64,000 nt of DNA from Strix aluco (taxonomy: Eukaryota > Chordata > Aves > Strigiformes > Strigidae). Positions 49,726 through 60,605 of this stretch are shown one piece after another; the stretch's first letter is position 1, and every line of letters starts with the position of its first letter. Under the pieces are notes generated by a model. It worked only from the letters and a program-made list of their open reading frames with translations. It was not told the origin of the DNA and searched no databases. The position numbers were made by a program, and so were the translations under genes. Location: positions 16,516,825 to 16,580,824 of the forward strand of contig NC_133971.1 in assembly GCF_031877795.1 (NCBI RefSeq), in the 5' to 3' direction.

Positions 49726-49733
49726 TGATGTCA
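49726..49733 (-). promoter_or_regulatory. CRE-like motif upstream of the ITPRIPL1-like gene
   Basis: TGATGTCA on the plus strand (TGACATCA on the minus strand) differs by one base from the cAMP-response element TGACGTCA. Two GGTGAC half-like motifs lie next to it (49698, 49710). It sits about 75 bases upstream of the predicted first-exon donor. Function is inferred from position and motif only. Confidence 0.3.
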
Positions 49734-49734
49734 C

Positions 49735-52209
49735 AGGCACCAGAGCCCCACGGGGACATGCGCCCCTTGGGCCACGGCCACTGCCCCTGGCTCTGCAGCC
49801 CCTGCAGCGGGCAAAGCACAACCCCCCTGGCAGGACAGAGCTCCTGGAGCCCCTAAACCTCCCCAGACAGAGCAGCAGGGCAGCACGAGGGCGTCCCTGG
49901 CTTCCACACGGATCTCCACGTCCCCAGCTGAGCCCTGGGGTCAGGCTCCCGGCTCCCCCCATGGCACCAGCATCACCGGCAGCAGCAGGGAGGAGCCTTT
50001 GGGGAGAAGTTATTTCTCACGCTGTCACACGTGCGCATGTAGCACACCCACCCACACCTCTGCTACTCCAACCTGCGTTGGATTATTATACTGCTGCAGT
50101 GCACCCAGAGACTCCTGACTGCCTGGCCTGTTGGGAAATCAGATACCCCCTGATCAGGAGAGTGACAGAAGCGTATCTGTCAGTGGCCGTATTCCCACTG
50201 TCTAGCGAGGAAGAAAAGTAATGTGTGTAAAAATAAAAGATCTTTTCCCCACGGCAGCAACTTCCCTTCTTTTTAACATTGTTTAGGCACGGATAAACCA
50301 GCATGAAATGAACAAATAATTAAAGAAATGTTCATGTCTTAGAGCAGGGGAAGGGCTTCTCAATCATTTTTTCATTTACAGAAAGATTCTCCCAATAGAA
50401 CACCGGAATTTCAAAGAATTCTGCTATTGTAAAGGCATTTCTGTCTTCTCTAGCTTAATTTTTAAGTCTTTATATGGACAATCTCTGGGTTTGGAAAGGG
50501 ATCTCTAAATGAACTTGGGATGCTAGCGCTCATATTAATTATCTTTAATCATTGTCCCGATGAACTTTATTACGGTGCCGGCACAGCGATGCCTTCTCCT
50601 GTGCGTCCCCCTCTGTGACAGGCACCTGGCAGGCAGAGATGATTCTGCCCATGCAGGCAAGTTGCCGGCTTGGGCAGCCCTCAGAGGTCGGCGTCACTGA
50701 CTGAGCTGAAGGCCTGGTGTGGACAAGGAAGGACACTTGGAAATTCATTCTGAATTAGGTATTAAAGTGATGTGGTTAATCTGGGTTGAGCCCCTCATTG
50801 GACAGTCTCATAGAAAATTGTAATGACCTTAATTTGGCTTGATTTACTTTAGAAGTGATTTAAACTCATGGAATTAAACCCTGTTCAATTTTCATTGTAG
50901 CTTTCACACAGGGATTTTTTCCAGTTTTACTAAAGCACTTGTTATTTACTCAGTGTGTGAACCTGAATTAAATATCATGACTTATCCTGTTTAGAGGATA
51001 TGTAAGTAAAATCAGAAGAATTGGTTAGAATTGCTTTCTTCATTGGTACTGATTTCAGTTGTCTGCAGACACAACACCCCCAAACGTACACATGTACATA
51101 CACGCCTAGAGATCAGTAAAGATGTCAGGTTGCTTTTGGACTGACAATTTTGCAAAAGGAATTCTCCATAATTTACAAAAAAATTCAATAGAAAGCATTT
51201 CCAAATTTGGTGAACAGTTTATGTATTGCGTGCAGATGTTCTTCCTTTCTTTTGTTGTGATTAGGAATGTCATGCCCCAGGAGGGCTCACAGAACCTAGA
51301 GCAGCCTGAAGTGCTGCCACGGCCTAGTGAAGGCCAGGAGAGTTCTGAGACAGAGCAACACCAGTCCCAAAATGTGACCCTATGATGAGCTTAAATACCA
51401 CATCTGTTCCCAGTAGTTTGTAAGGGGCTGTGATTCCCATCTGTGCTGTGAACAGCCTCAACACCCCAGGGAGGCGCCAGTCCTTGCTGAGCAGTGCTTG
51501 TGCAGCCCAAGGGTGTTTCTGCCTCTCAGGTGGCCCTGCCAGTGAGCAGGCTGGGGGTGCACAGTGGGGACATCTGACCCCAACCGACCAAAGGAATATC
51601 CCACACCAACGACGCCGTGCTCAGCCAGAAAACTCCGGTGTGGAGGTTGGCAGGGGCTGCCCTTGCTTGGGCATCGGTTGGTTGGTTGTCAGCAACTGCT
51701 TTTCTTCGCATCACTTGCTTTTCTTGGGCTTTCTTTTCCTCCTTCTTTCTTTGTTGGGGTATAAAATTGTCTTAACCTGAAGCCATGAGTTTTCTCCCTT
51801 TTCCCCCTTGTGATTCTCCCCCAGGGGCAGCAAACTGCAGGTGATGGTGGCCCCATAAGGACCTTCACCACTTCCTGGCCACTGTGCCCTGCCTACGTCT
51901 TGCCCTCGCCCTGAGCTCACGGTGCTGCTCCTGGGAGAAACCCAAAACTCCCCAGGACGTGGTGCTGGGCAGCCTGCTCGAGCTGAGCCTGCTTGAGCCC
52001 AGCTTGGACCAGACGACCTGGACGGGCTCCGTCCAACCTCCACCCTCCCGCTTGACTCTGGGCTTGGGTTTCCCTCCTACAGCACCTCGACTCAGCCCTG
52101 ACGCCCACTGGGAAGGGTGCTGGGACAAGGGACCATCCCAAACTCCTCCCCAGGATCCATCACAGAACAACAGCCCCCACTCCAGAATGTCTTGTGGCAG
52201 ACTCAGTCA
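49735..52209. other. Intergenic region between the two minus-strand genes
   Basis: No gene recognised. An open frame at 51122-51385 (87 codons) and longer GC-rich frames around 51884-52640 on the plus strand have no known domain and overlap the RhoGAP 3' region on the opposite strand. I treat them as chance frames. Confidence 0.5.
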
Positions 52210-52227
52210 CAAGAGAGAAAACACCTT

Positions 52228-52233
52228 TTTATT
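52228..52233 (-). promoter_or_regulatory. Poly(A) signal AATAAA of the RhoGAP gene
   Basis: TTTATT on the plus strand reads AATAAA on the minus strand (GCAATAAAAAGG), about 325 bases past the proposed stop. It would define a 3' UTR at about 52556-52210. Confidence 0.5.
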
Positions 52234-52556
52234 GCAAACAGCAACGCTGGGGGCCCCAAAGTCAGCGGATCAGGCGGTGACAATGAATCGGCACCTGCAA
52301 GGACAGAGTCAGAAAGCTCTGGTGAATCCCTGGCGGCAGGAAGAGGCAGGGTTGTGCTGCCCTCTCTGGGGAACACCGTGTGTGAGGAATTGCTGACGGC
52401 CCAGAGCAGAGAGCTGTTGCTGGCACTGGGTACGGGGTGGCTCTGGCGCCTCGTCCCCCGGGCAATGCCCTTCGAGCCCCGAGCGTGCAGAGACGCGCAG
52501 TGCCCCTGTGCCATGCCGCAGGGCTTGGCCGGGAGCCCCTGGGCCCTGCCAGGGAG

Positions 52557-53569
52557 TTATTTCCAGACCCCGCGCAGCACCGTCCCTCGCTGTCCCTCGC
52601 CAGTGCGTTGGGCTGACGCAGAGGAGTGTGGAGAGGTGTGAAAGATGGGCAGAGAGCCCGGCACGCACCTGGGCTGCCCGACCTGCTGCGCCTTCCTGCG
52701 TCTCTTCGCTGGTCCGTCCCCAGAAGCACCTTCTCTCTTCCTCCTCTTCTTTTCTGCGCAGCTTTTGCTCTCTTCTCCCCAGCTCTCTCTTCTCTTCCGG
52801 CTCCTCTTCTTCTCCTCGTCCTGGGCAGAGCCTGCAAATCTTTCCATCCCACAGTGGGATTAGATATGGAAAGCCACGACCCACTGGAGTCAGTTCTGAT
52901 TTTAACCAAAGCAAGCTCATTTTACCTTCTTTCCTCTGGAAACCTGGCCAGTTGTTCTGGGCGCCCCAGGGAGTCTGCCATGCTCTCGGGGGTGGCTGGA
53001 GGCAAAGCTGGCGGTGCCTAAACAAGAAATGTCACGGTTGGCATGTGGCAAGGGGTGACCTGGAGTGGTAAGCGACTCTTTGCTAAATTGGTACCTGAGA
53101 TCTCCAGAGGAGATGCCTTGGGCTGGTTTGCATCAGCCACAGTTCACACAGTCCCCCTGCTGACCCCCAAATAGGCCTGAGGAAGCTCTGACGAAGTAGG
53201 GTCTGAGCAAAACCCCCCTGAAGTTGACAGCTGCTCCCCTCTGCCTCTTTGTAGGCATTTTGTGGGCCTTTGGTTTGATTAAGCACCTGCCGAGTGCATT
53301 TGAGACACAACCTTGACCATTTCCCTTGCTATGTATCATCCCAAGGGGTGGAGGAATAACCCAAACCCACACCAGCTCTACTGCCAGGCAGAGGCACAGC
53401 AGCGACTCCCTTCCTACCCCAGACACGCTGTCACCGTGTTTGGGGAGCTGACGTACCTCTCCTGTTTCAGACTCCACCGCCGTATCTCCCCCAGCTTCTG
53501 TGAGGACACCGAGCAGATAGGGGGGTGCATGCGGCAAAGCTTCTGCCCGGTGCTCGGTGTCCACTTTGC
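52557..53569 (-). CDS. Tentative 3' exons of the RhoGAP gene
   Basis: Exon 53569-53457 follows CCCTGCAG, encodes KVDTEHRAEALPHAPPYLLG and VESETGE, and ends at GAG|GTACGT in correct phase. Exon 52820-52557 follows TGCCCAG and encodes a strongly basic tail (DEEKKRSRKRRE, KKRRKRE, AKRRRKAQQ), resembling a nuclear-localisation cluster, with its stop at 52557-52559. Phase agreement and the downstream poly(A) signal support them; no conserved domain does. Confidence 0.45.
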
Positions 53570-56500
53570 CTGCAGGGACACTTTTCTCTTCCAAACTCAG
53601 GCCTAGAAAGCAAAAGCATGTACAACATGGTGACTTTTTGGAAGCAAACAGAGCTAAAGCAACCCCCACCCGAAGCCCTACACTTCTGTGGTCAGCCCTC
53701 TGATGCCCTGTCTGCAGGCTTCAGCTCATCCTGCAGAGGAAAATGTTCATGTGTGGAGAGCAGTGGCCAAAGAGAGGCCACAGGACAAGCAGGGCTGAGA
53801 GGACAACACTCGATGCCCAGCCCTGTCAGAAGCAACACGGAGGTTTCTGGTGTCCCAAGCCCCAGCCGGTGCCAACCCTCAGTACCCCCTCTCACCTCTG
53901 AATTTCTCCAGGGGGGCTGGCAGCTCCTTGTCTGCTGGGCTGGAAAGGCTGCCCGCTTCCTCCTCAAAGAGATCCCTGCAGTTCTCCACCAGAAACTCCA
54001 CCAGCACGTTCACCTGCACACATCAAATGGTGGGTCTCAATCCCACTGCCTGACAAGGGACCAAGCAGCCTTTCCCACCCCTGCCCCCTGCTCCTGCCCA
54101 GAGGCTGTGGCTGTGGGGCTGCTCCTCCAGGCAGCCACCCCGACAGCATTTGCTGGTGGGAGGAGGCCTGCAGAACCTTCTGCGCAGCCAAGCGCTGGTG
54201 GGCCGGGAAGGCTGCCCCGGCGGGTGGGATGTGTACCTTGTGGGTCACCTCCAGCATGGCCTCCAGCGGGAGCAGGTCCGCGTGGGCTGGGCTCAGCAGG
54301 TTCGGCCCAACGCAGACAGCCAGGTTGCTGCAGCCCATCCTGCTGGTGGCTGCGTGGTGGCCGATGTGCTGGAGGAGGGACAGCAGCCGCTTCAGGAGGA
54401 GGAGGTTGGCTGCAGGCAACTTCTCGGCCACCCTGGGGGAACAGGAACACGGCGCTAATAAAGCAGATGTTGCCCACAGCGTTCCCCAGACTCGCCCGAG
54501 GCCGGTGGGAGCCAGCGCAGCTTTCCAGGTGCTCTGGGCCAGCGGTTAGGGCTCCTGCTCAACAGGCAGGCTGCTGCCCACACTTACGCTCTCAGCTCCC
54601 TGATCTTCTCCTCCCTGCTGGCCTTCTGCATCACCGCCATCCAGTCCTCGTAGAGATCGGTCACGAGGAGCTTGCAGGGGATGCTCCGGAGGAAGTCCTG
54701 CAAGGCCCAGGGCTCCAGGTGAGCCTTTGAGCACTTGGGGCCAGCCAGGAGCTCCTCCAGCCGCAGGGCAGAAGCGCTCACCTTCAGGATGGCGGCCAGC
54801 AGCAGCGCGGGCTGGCTTCCCAGGTCGACGTCTGCGCCGCAGTCCAAGGCCTCCCGCAGCTCCCGAAGCTCTGTCCCACCGGCGGCTCTGCGGAATATCC
54901 CCTCCGTCGACGGTCCTTCCTGCTGCAGCACAGCCAGCAGCTCCTGCAGGACAGGCAGGAGGACAGTTGCATGGCTGAGGAGCCGCCTTCCAGCGGCAGT
55001 GGCCAGAGCACTGCCCCAGAGCTGGCTCCGTGCTGGGGGTGAAGAGCCCAGTGCCCCATCCCCGGAGCTCCTGGGGACACCCGCTGCCCCTCCGGAGACT
55101 GCGGAGGGAGGGCTGGGGACCCCCTGGACAGGCTGGCTGACCTGGATGGGCCGGGGCAGTGTGCCATCCTCCCCGCAGAGGGCTGCCAGGGGCTGCCCAA
55201 AGAGCGCCCTGCTGCAGCCGGAGCCCGCCTGCCCTGGCGCCGGGGCAGCGGCCGAGCTCCGCCGCAGAGCAAAGGGCCAGGGCAGCCCCCGCCTCCTCCT
55301 CCTCCTGCTGCTGATGATGATGATGATCCCTCCTGTTGCAAAGGAAAAGAGAGCAAGAGCCCGTCAGTGGATGCCGCCAGGCCAGCGCTCCCGGAGCCTG
55401 CCCTGCCCTGCCCTGCCCTGCCTGCAGCACAGTGCTGAGCGGTGTGGCAGGACAGGCAGGGAGCCGGCAGCTGGAACCATGGCTCCAGCTCAACAGCTCC
55501 GGCTCGGGGGCTCCTGGGAGCCTGGGACAGCCTGGCCCAGTCCTGGCCCTGTCCTCCTCCAGGCTGTGGGCAGCACCAGAGGCTGTGTGTTGCTGCAGAG
55601 CCACGTCCATCGGCCACTGCCCAGCGCTGTCCTTCCTTCTCCGGCTGACGTCCTCCCTCGGGCTGCCCAACCTGCATGGGGACACTCAAGGGACACGTGA
55701 GCACAGCCCAGCCGTTTGCAGGAGGGGCTTTTTTTTTCCAAACTCACCTGGTGAGTGGCAAAGTCCCCCTTCACTGCTAGACGGGACCGTCGGAGGCCCT
55801 TGCTTGAGATCAGCCTGCAAGAACCCGGCACCAGCAGCCTGAGCACCGCGGAGTGGGGACCCTCTGCCCTCACGGGCCCTCTGCCCCATGTGGCAGGTTT
55901 CCTCCCAGTGCCACCAGCGAGGATATGCCGGCATTCCTGGTGGCTCCTCAACCCTCCCCACTCCCCGAATTGCACCAAGGGACCCTCTCTCCCTCCCTCC
56001 CTTGCAAGCTCACCCCACTGCACACCCATCCCTGCACCCCAGCTCAGACAGAGGGGAAAGGCAGCCGTTCTCACCTCTGCCTGGCCCTCCACCAGCCTCT
56101 CCAGGCTCCTGGTGCTGAACAGCCTCCCCTGGTAAGAGAGAAGCAGTGGCAGAAGGTGAGCAGTGATGCCTGTGCTGCTCGGCTGGAGAAGCAGTGCTGG
56201 GGACGGCGCCCAGGCGAGAGAGACACTCACGGCATGGCGGCGGCTCAGTTCCTTCTCCAGGAGCTTGAGTGACGGGACAAGGTTTACTCGGGGCTTCTTG
56301 GCTCTGTCGGGTGTCCTGTGCACCAGGAAGGGACAGGGAGAGAGCTGGGTGAGCCCCAAGCCGCCTCTTCTCTCTCATCAGGCAGCTCTCCCCGAGAGCT
56401 GCCTGCAGCCGCGGAGGCACCTCTCCCCAGCTGGGGAGCTGTGTTCCCCCATCTGGCTGTGCCTGCAGCACCCCCCAGCTTACCCCAGCAATGTCTGCAC

Positions 56501-57492
56501 CCACAGCTCCTTCAGCACCTGGGAGCTGCAGCAAGAGGAGAAACAGCGTCAGGCCCCGCTGCCCCCCAGCCCGTGAGCAGAGGTGGACGCCTGCACAGCC
56601 CTGCCCCGTGGGGAAGGACACACGGGCAGGACGAAGCCCCGTGGGGTGGGACAGAGCCACTGCCCAGACCCTGGCTCCCTCTGTCCTGCCACAGCACCTG
56701 CTTTGGCCCTTCCCTTCTGGGGATCAAAAGGTGACCAGGGGATGCAGGACGCAGAAATGCCCCCCATCCCTCCCTGCCGGCGTGCTGCCCGCTCCCTGCC
56801 CAGGCTCTGCACGGAGGGCAGAGGCCCTTCACAGGAACCTCTCCTGCCCGGCCGTGGGATGTGGCACCACGACTCACTGGAAAGTGGCAGTGCAGGAGCC
56901 CCTGGGCCAGAGGAAGATGAGGGAGCTCCTCTCCTCGCGGCTGCCGACACCCTCCACGTCTTCCTCCCATGCCGCCTCCTTCCCGTCACTCAGCACCCAC
57001 AGCTGGTCCAGGGCCAGGCGGAGCTGTGGGCGCAGGGTGGTGCCACCTCTGCAGAGAGCAGAGGCAGGCAGTGAGCTGGAGGTGGCCTCCTTGGGGTGCC
57101 CCACCCCGGGCAGAGCCCTGCTCCCCCCCTGCCCTTGGGACGGGCATTGGTGCATCCAGCACACAGGTCCCGGGGCCGGGGGCCAGGGTGTCCCAGCCCT
57201 TGAGCTGGGGCCAGGGATGGGGCAAGGGCAGCTGGGTCGGAGGGTCTTACTGCAGCTTGGTGACCACCAGTTCCTCCTGGAGGAGGAGAAGGCGCCTCTC
57301 GCTCCTCTTGCAGCCCCGGGTCAGCTGCACGTCTGCGCTCAGCACCGGCTCTGCATCGGCGAGAGAGTCCCTGCGGAGCAGAGCACGGCAGGCATCAGAA
57401 AGGCCGCTGCTGCGGGGCCCGGACGTGCCCCTCTGTCCCCGAGCCATGGGGGGAGCCCACCTGGAGCCACAGCAGCCGTTGGCCTGGCCCAT
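52557..57492 (-). CDS. PH-RhoGAP protein of the ARHGAP20/TAGAP-like type
   Basis: A GTPase-activating protein that would switch Rho-family GTPases to the GDP form in the cytoplasm. Coding exons in order: 57492-57461 (ATG, MGQANGCCGS), 57370-57251, 57048-56878, 56525-56484, 56315-56231, 56128-56075, 55814-55748, 55332-55142, 54943-54782, 54697-54588, 54432-54237, 54013-53896, tentative 53569-53457 and 52820-52557. Every junction has AG/GT signals and phases agree, giving about 574 codons with no stop. Residues about 12-121 form a PH-like domain (LTRGCKRSERRLLLLQEELV); about 243-430 form the RhoGAP domain with the arginine finger in GIFRRAAG (about residue 272) and the conserved Asn in VGPNLLSP (about 389). 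Both catalytic marks are intact, so it looks functional. No RA domain was seen. The last two exons are the least certain. Confidence 0.85.
53896..54943 (-). CDS. RhoGAP catalytic exons
   Basis: Exon 54943-54782 holds ELLAVLQQEGPSTEGIFRRA, with the arginine finger, and ends AAILK. Exon 54697-54588 holds DFLRSIPCKLLVTDLYEDW. Exon 54432-54237 holds LPAANLLLLKRLLSLLQHI, then CSNLAVCVGPNLLSP with the conserved Asn. Exon 54013-53896 holds VNVLVEFLVENCRDLFEEE and ends the domain. All phases fit and no stop or frameshift occurs. Confidence 0.87.
55142..55332 (-). CDS. RhoGAP-gene linker exon with trinucleotide repeats
   Basis: After its acceptor (TTGCAACAG) the exon begins with consecutive ATC, AGC and AGG codons (complement of 55293-55328), giving about five Ile, two Ser and six Arg in a row. 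Normal family sequence follows: LPWPFALRRSS, then ALFGQPLAALCGEDGTLPRP, the start of the RhoGAP domain. The repeat lies at the 5' edge of the exon, so length changes in multiples of three would be tolerated. Confidence 0.8.
56231..57370 (-). CDS. PH-like half of the RhoGAP gene (exons 2-5)
   Basis: Exon 57370-57251 encodes SLADAEPVLSADVQLTRGC and a run RRLLLLQEELVVTKLQ typical of PH strands. Exon 57048-56878 encodes TTLRPQLRLALDQLWVLSDG and SLIFLWPRGSCTATF. Exon 56525-56484 encodes SQVLKELWVQTLLG, the C-terminal helix of the PH fold. Exon 56315-56231 encodes PDRAKKPRVNLVPSLKLLEK. In this family the domain is thought to aid membrane or lipid binding; that is family knowledge, not visible here. 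Confidence 0.8.
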
Positions 57493-57730
57493 CCTGCCCG
57501 GGACAGGAGGACCCTCGCTGTGCACCAAGGATGCGGCCCAGCCGGTGACAGCGAGGATGGGAAGCGGGTTGCCGGAGCCTGGTCAGCGCTGCTCGGCCAG
57601 ACCCTGCCTCCTCCCAGTGCCGCTCCGTGCCAGCACAGCTCCGTGCTGCCGGCGCTGGGGGCTGTTGGCTCCAACTGACTGACAGCCCGACCCCAACGGA
57701 CAGTGGGAGGGGCCACGGGCTGGGCGTTCT

Positions 57731-57770
57731 CTCCAGCATGGCCCCGCCTCTCTAGCATGGCCCCGCCTCT
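57731..57770 (-). promoter_or_regulatory. Duplicated GC-box unit upstream of the RhoGAP start
   Basis: Two near-identical 20-base units (CTCCAGCATGGCCCCGCCTC and CTCTAGCATGGCCCCGCCTC) lie in tandem about 240-280 bases upstream of the ATG. Each carries CCCCGCC (57742-57748 and 57761-57767), an Sp1-type GC box. No TATA box was seen, in keeping with a GC-rich promoter. Promoter role is inferred from position. Confidence 0.4.
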
Positions 57771-58622
57771 CTTGCCCTGGGGAGCCCAGCGCAGGACGGA
57801 GCAGAGGGAAGGACCCCCCCTCCCTCCACCTGCTGGCAATGCCTCTTGCCTTGGGCTTCCCCGCTGGCTCCCAGGCTCCAGCTGCACTTGGTGCCGCTGC
57901 TCACCACCCTCTGGCCTTGGCTGGTCAGCCACTTTCTACCCACCTCCCCCTCTCCTCAGCCAGCCCACGCTGCTTCAGCGTCTCCACGGGGCTATTCTGG
58001 CAGACGCTGCGGAAAGCCTTCCTCACGTCTGGGTGGACAGTGGCCACCGCACTCCTCTCGTCTCCCCAGCCAGTCATTTCACCACAGAAGGTTATTAGGT
58101 GGGGCCAGCAGGGTTTCTCCTGCTGACTCCATGCTGACGCCTAGTTCCAATGACCTTCGTTCCTTCATGTTTCCAGGACGTGCTGCGGCATTCCCAGCAC
58201 CTCCATGAACACAGGAGCCCCTCTTCTCATCCAATATAACAATACGTTCAGGGTACCTGGTCCTATCTAAAACTGCTATGGAAATACTTGTGTGCTTGGC
58301 CTTAATCCAGGCGTGGTTTTTTCAAGCCTCTCCAAGGACGTGACTGTGAACACTATAGTAACTATTGAACAAGATGTGCGGGCTTTGTCCTCATGAGTCT
58401 ACACGAGAGGGGAGAAGCAGCTGTGGTGGGGCAATTCCCCCCCTGCTTGCGGGGCCGCTTGGTGCTCGGTGTGATTCCAACCCCTCCCCTGGGCCACACA
58501 CCAGCCGAGGGTGGTGTGGATTGTACATGGCAGGGGACTAAAGCCTGCAGCTCCTCGAGGCTGAACTGGAGTTCAACTGCCCGTTGGTCAGGATCCCGCA
58601 GCCCTCGTCATGATGGTGCCTG
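57771..58622. other. Region upstream of the RhoGAP gene without recognised genes
   Basis: Moderately GC-rich. The open frames (for example 57703-58098, 131 codons, and 57846-58208, 120 codons) have no known domain and overlap in several phases. Confidence 0.5.
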
Positions 58623-58623
58623 G

Positions 58624-58662
58624 GACACACACACACACACACACAGACACACACACACACAG
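58624..58662. repeat. (CA)n microsatellite
   Basis: Two CA runs are separated by one GA step. A plausible polymorphic marker. Confidence 0.95.
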
Positions 58663-58779
58663 AGTGACAGAGAGGGGTGTCTTGGGAGGAACCAGGCACC
58701 TGGGGAGTCCCCAGCCCCACTCTGAGGGAACCCAGGTGTCCGGGGGGTACCCTGGTGTGTGTGGGGGTCACTGGAGTGG

Positions 58780-60122
58780 AGGTTGGTCACGGGGGTATTT
58801 GGGGAAGTTTTGGGGTGATTTGGGGTACATGGGCTGATTTGGGATGATATGGGGGGCTTGGGAGCATATGGGGAGGTTTTGGGGGTGATTTAGGGGATAT
58901 GGGGAATTTTGGGGTGGTTTGTTGGGATATCAGGTGGTTTTGGGGTCATATGGGGGATATGGGGGAATATGGGGAAGTTTTGGGGTGATTTGGGGGATAT
59001 GGGGGGTTTTGGGGTGATTTGGGGGGATATGGGGGGTGTTGGAGATATGGTGTGATTTGGGGGCATAAGGGGGGGTTTAGGGGTGATTTGGGGGGATATG
59101 GGGGGTTGGGGGGATATTGTGGGGTGATTTGGGGGGATATGGGTAGTTTTGGGGGTGAGTTGGGGGGATATGGGTGGGTTTGGGGCCATATGGGGAGGTT
59201 TTGGGGTTGATTTAGGATATATGGGGGGTTTGGGGGGATATGGGGGACATGGGAGGGGTTGGGGGGATATGGCAGGTGATTTGGGGGGATATGGGTGGTT
59301 TTGGGGGTGATTTGGTGGGATATGGGGAGGTTTGGGGGGATATGGGTGGTTTTGGGGGTGATATGGGGGTGTTTGAGGGTATATGGGGGATAGAAGTGGT
59401 ATTTTGGAAGGATAAGGGGGGGTTGGGGTGATATGGGAAGGTTCTGAGGTGATTTGGGTGTATTTGGGGAGATATAGGGGATTTAGGGGGGATTTGGTGA
59501 GATATGGGGGAGTTTGGGGGCATATGGGGAGGTTTGGGGGGTGATTTAGGGGATATGGGTGGGTTGTGGGTTGATTTGGGGATATAGAGGAGGTTTAGCG
59601 GGTATAGTAAGTTTGGGGGTGATATGGGGGTGGTTGAAGGGATATGGGGGTGATTTGGGGTTTATGGGGGTTTTGGGGGATATGGGGGTGTATGGGGAAT
59701 TTTAGGGGTGATTTGGGGATTTATGGGGGGTTTGCGGTGATATGGGGGTATATGGTGGGGTTGGGGGCATATGGGGGTGATTTGGGGGCATATGGGGAGT
59801 TTTGGGGGTGATTTGGTGGTACATGGGGGGTTTGGATGGGATATGTGGGGGAGACTTGGGGGATATGGGGGTGTTTGGGGGATATGGGGGATATAAGGGT
59901 TAATTTGGAAGGATATGGGGAGTTTTGAGGTGATCTGGGCGGATTTAGTGAGATATGGGGTTTGGGGGGTTATGGGGAATTTTGGGGGTTGATTTAGGGG
60001 ATATGGGGTGTTTTGGGGTGATTTGGGGGGATATGGGGGGTTTGGGGGTGATTTGGTGGGATATGGGGTGGTTTGGGGGGATATGGGGGATATAAGAGGT
60101 AGTTTGAAATGTTATAGGGGGG
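58780..60122 (+). repeat. G-rich minisatellite, unit about 28 bp
   Basis: Many diverged copies of a unit near GGGGATATGGGGGG followed by TTTTGGGGTGATTT fill about 1.34 kb. The plus strand has dense G-runs of three to seven separated by short T/A loops, the pattern that can fold into G-quadruplexes. Open frames on the minus strand (for example 59212-59523) are Pro/Ile/Ser/His strings produced by the repeat and are not counted as genes. Confidence 0.93.
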
Positions 60123-60124
60123 TT

Positions 60125-60605
60125 TATCCCCCACAAGATCCCTCCCAGTACCCCAGTAGCCCCCACTGGACCCTTCTTGCACCCCATTACTGTCCCCCAG
60201 GACCCCAATATCTCCCCCAGAAACCACCCCCAGGAGACCATTAGACACAACCCCCCCTCCCATCCGGACACTAATAACCCCCTGAACTCCCCCATGACCC
60301 CAATAACACCCCCCAAGCATCAAGACCCTCCACCAATACCTTCCTCAAAACACCCCCAGGACCCCAGTACCTCCCCCAGAACCCCCTCCAGGACATCCCC
60401 AATCCCCCCACCTCAGACACCAATACCTCCCTCAAGACCCCCCCAAGGACCCCAATAACCATCCCAAACCCCTCCAGGAACCCACCCCCCGACTCCATTA
60501 CACTTCTTCTAGGATCCAAATAACCCCCCCCAGGGCCCCAATAACCCCCACAACTCCCACAGAACCCCAATAACACCCCCCCCAATAATCCCCCCGGGTC
60601 CCAAA
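60125..60605 (+). repeat. C-rich degenerate tandem repeat
   Basis: Irregular copies of a unit near CCCCAATAACCCCCCCAGGACC, about 20-23 bases, run from just after the G-rich minisatellite. It is not the reverse complement of that repeat (the motif words differ), so it is a separate array with opposite strand composition. Confidence 0.75.

Noticed and set aside
51884-52641. GC-rich plus-strand frames opposite the RhoGAP 3' region
   Set aside because: They run antisense to a better supported gene end and show no domain; long frames are common by chance in GC-rich DNA.
58890-60585. Pro/Ile/Ser-rich and Gly-rich minus-strand frames in the G-rich and C-rich minisatellites
   Set aside because: They are direct translations of low-complexity repeats with no unique sequence or gene signals.
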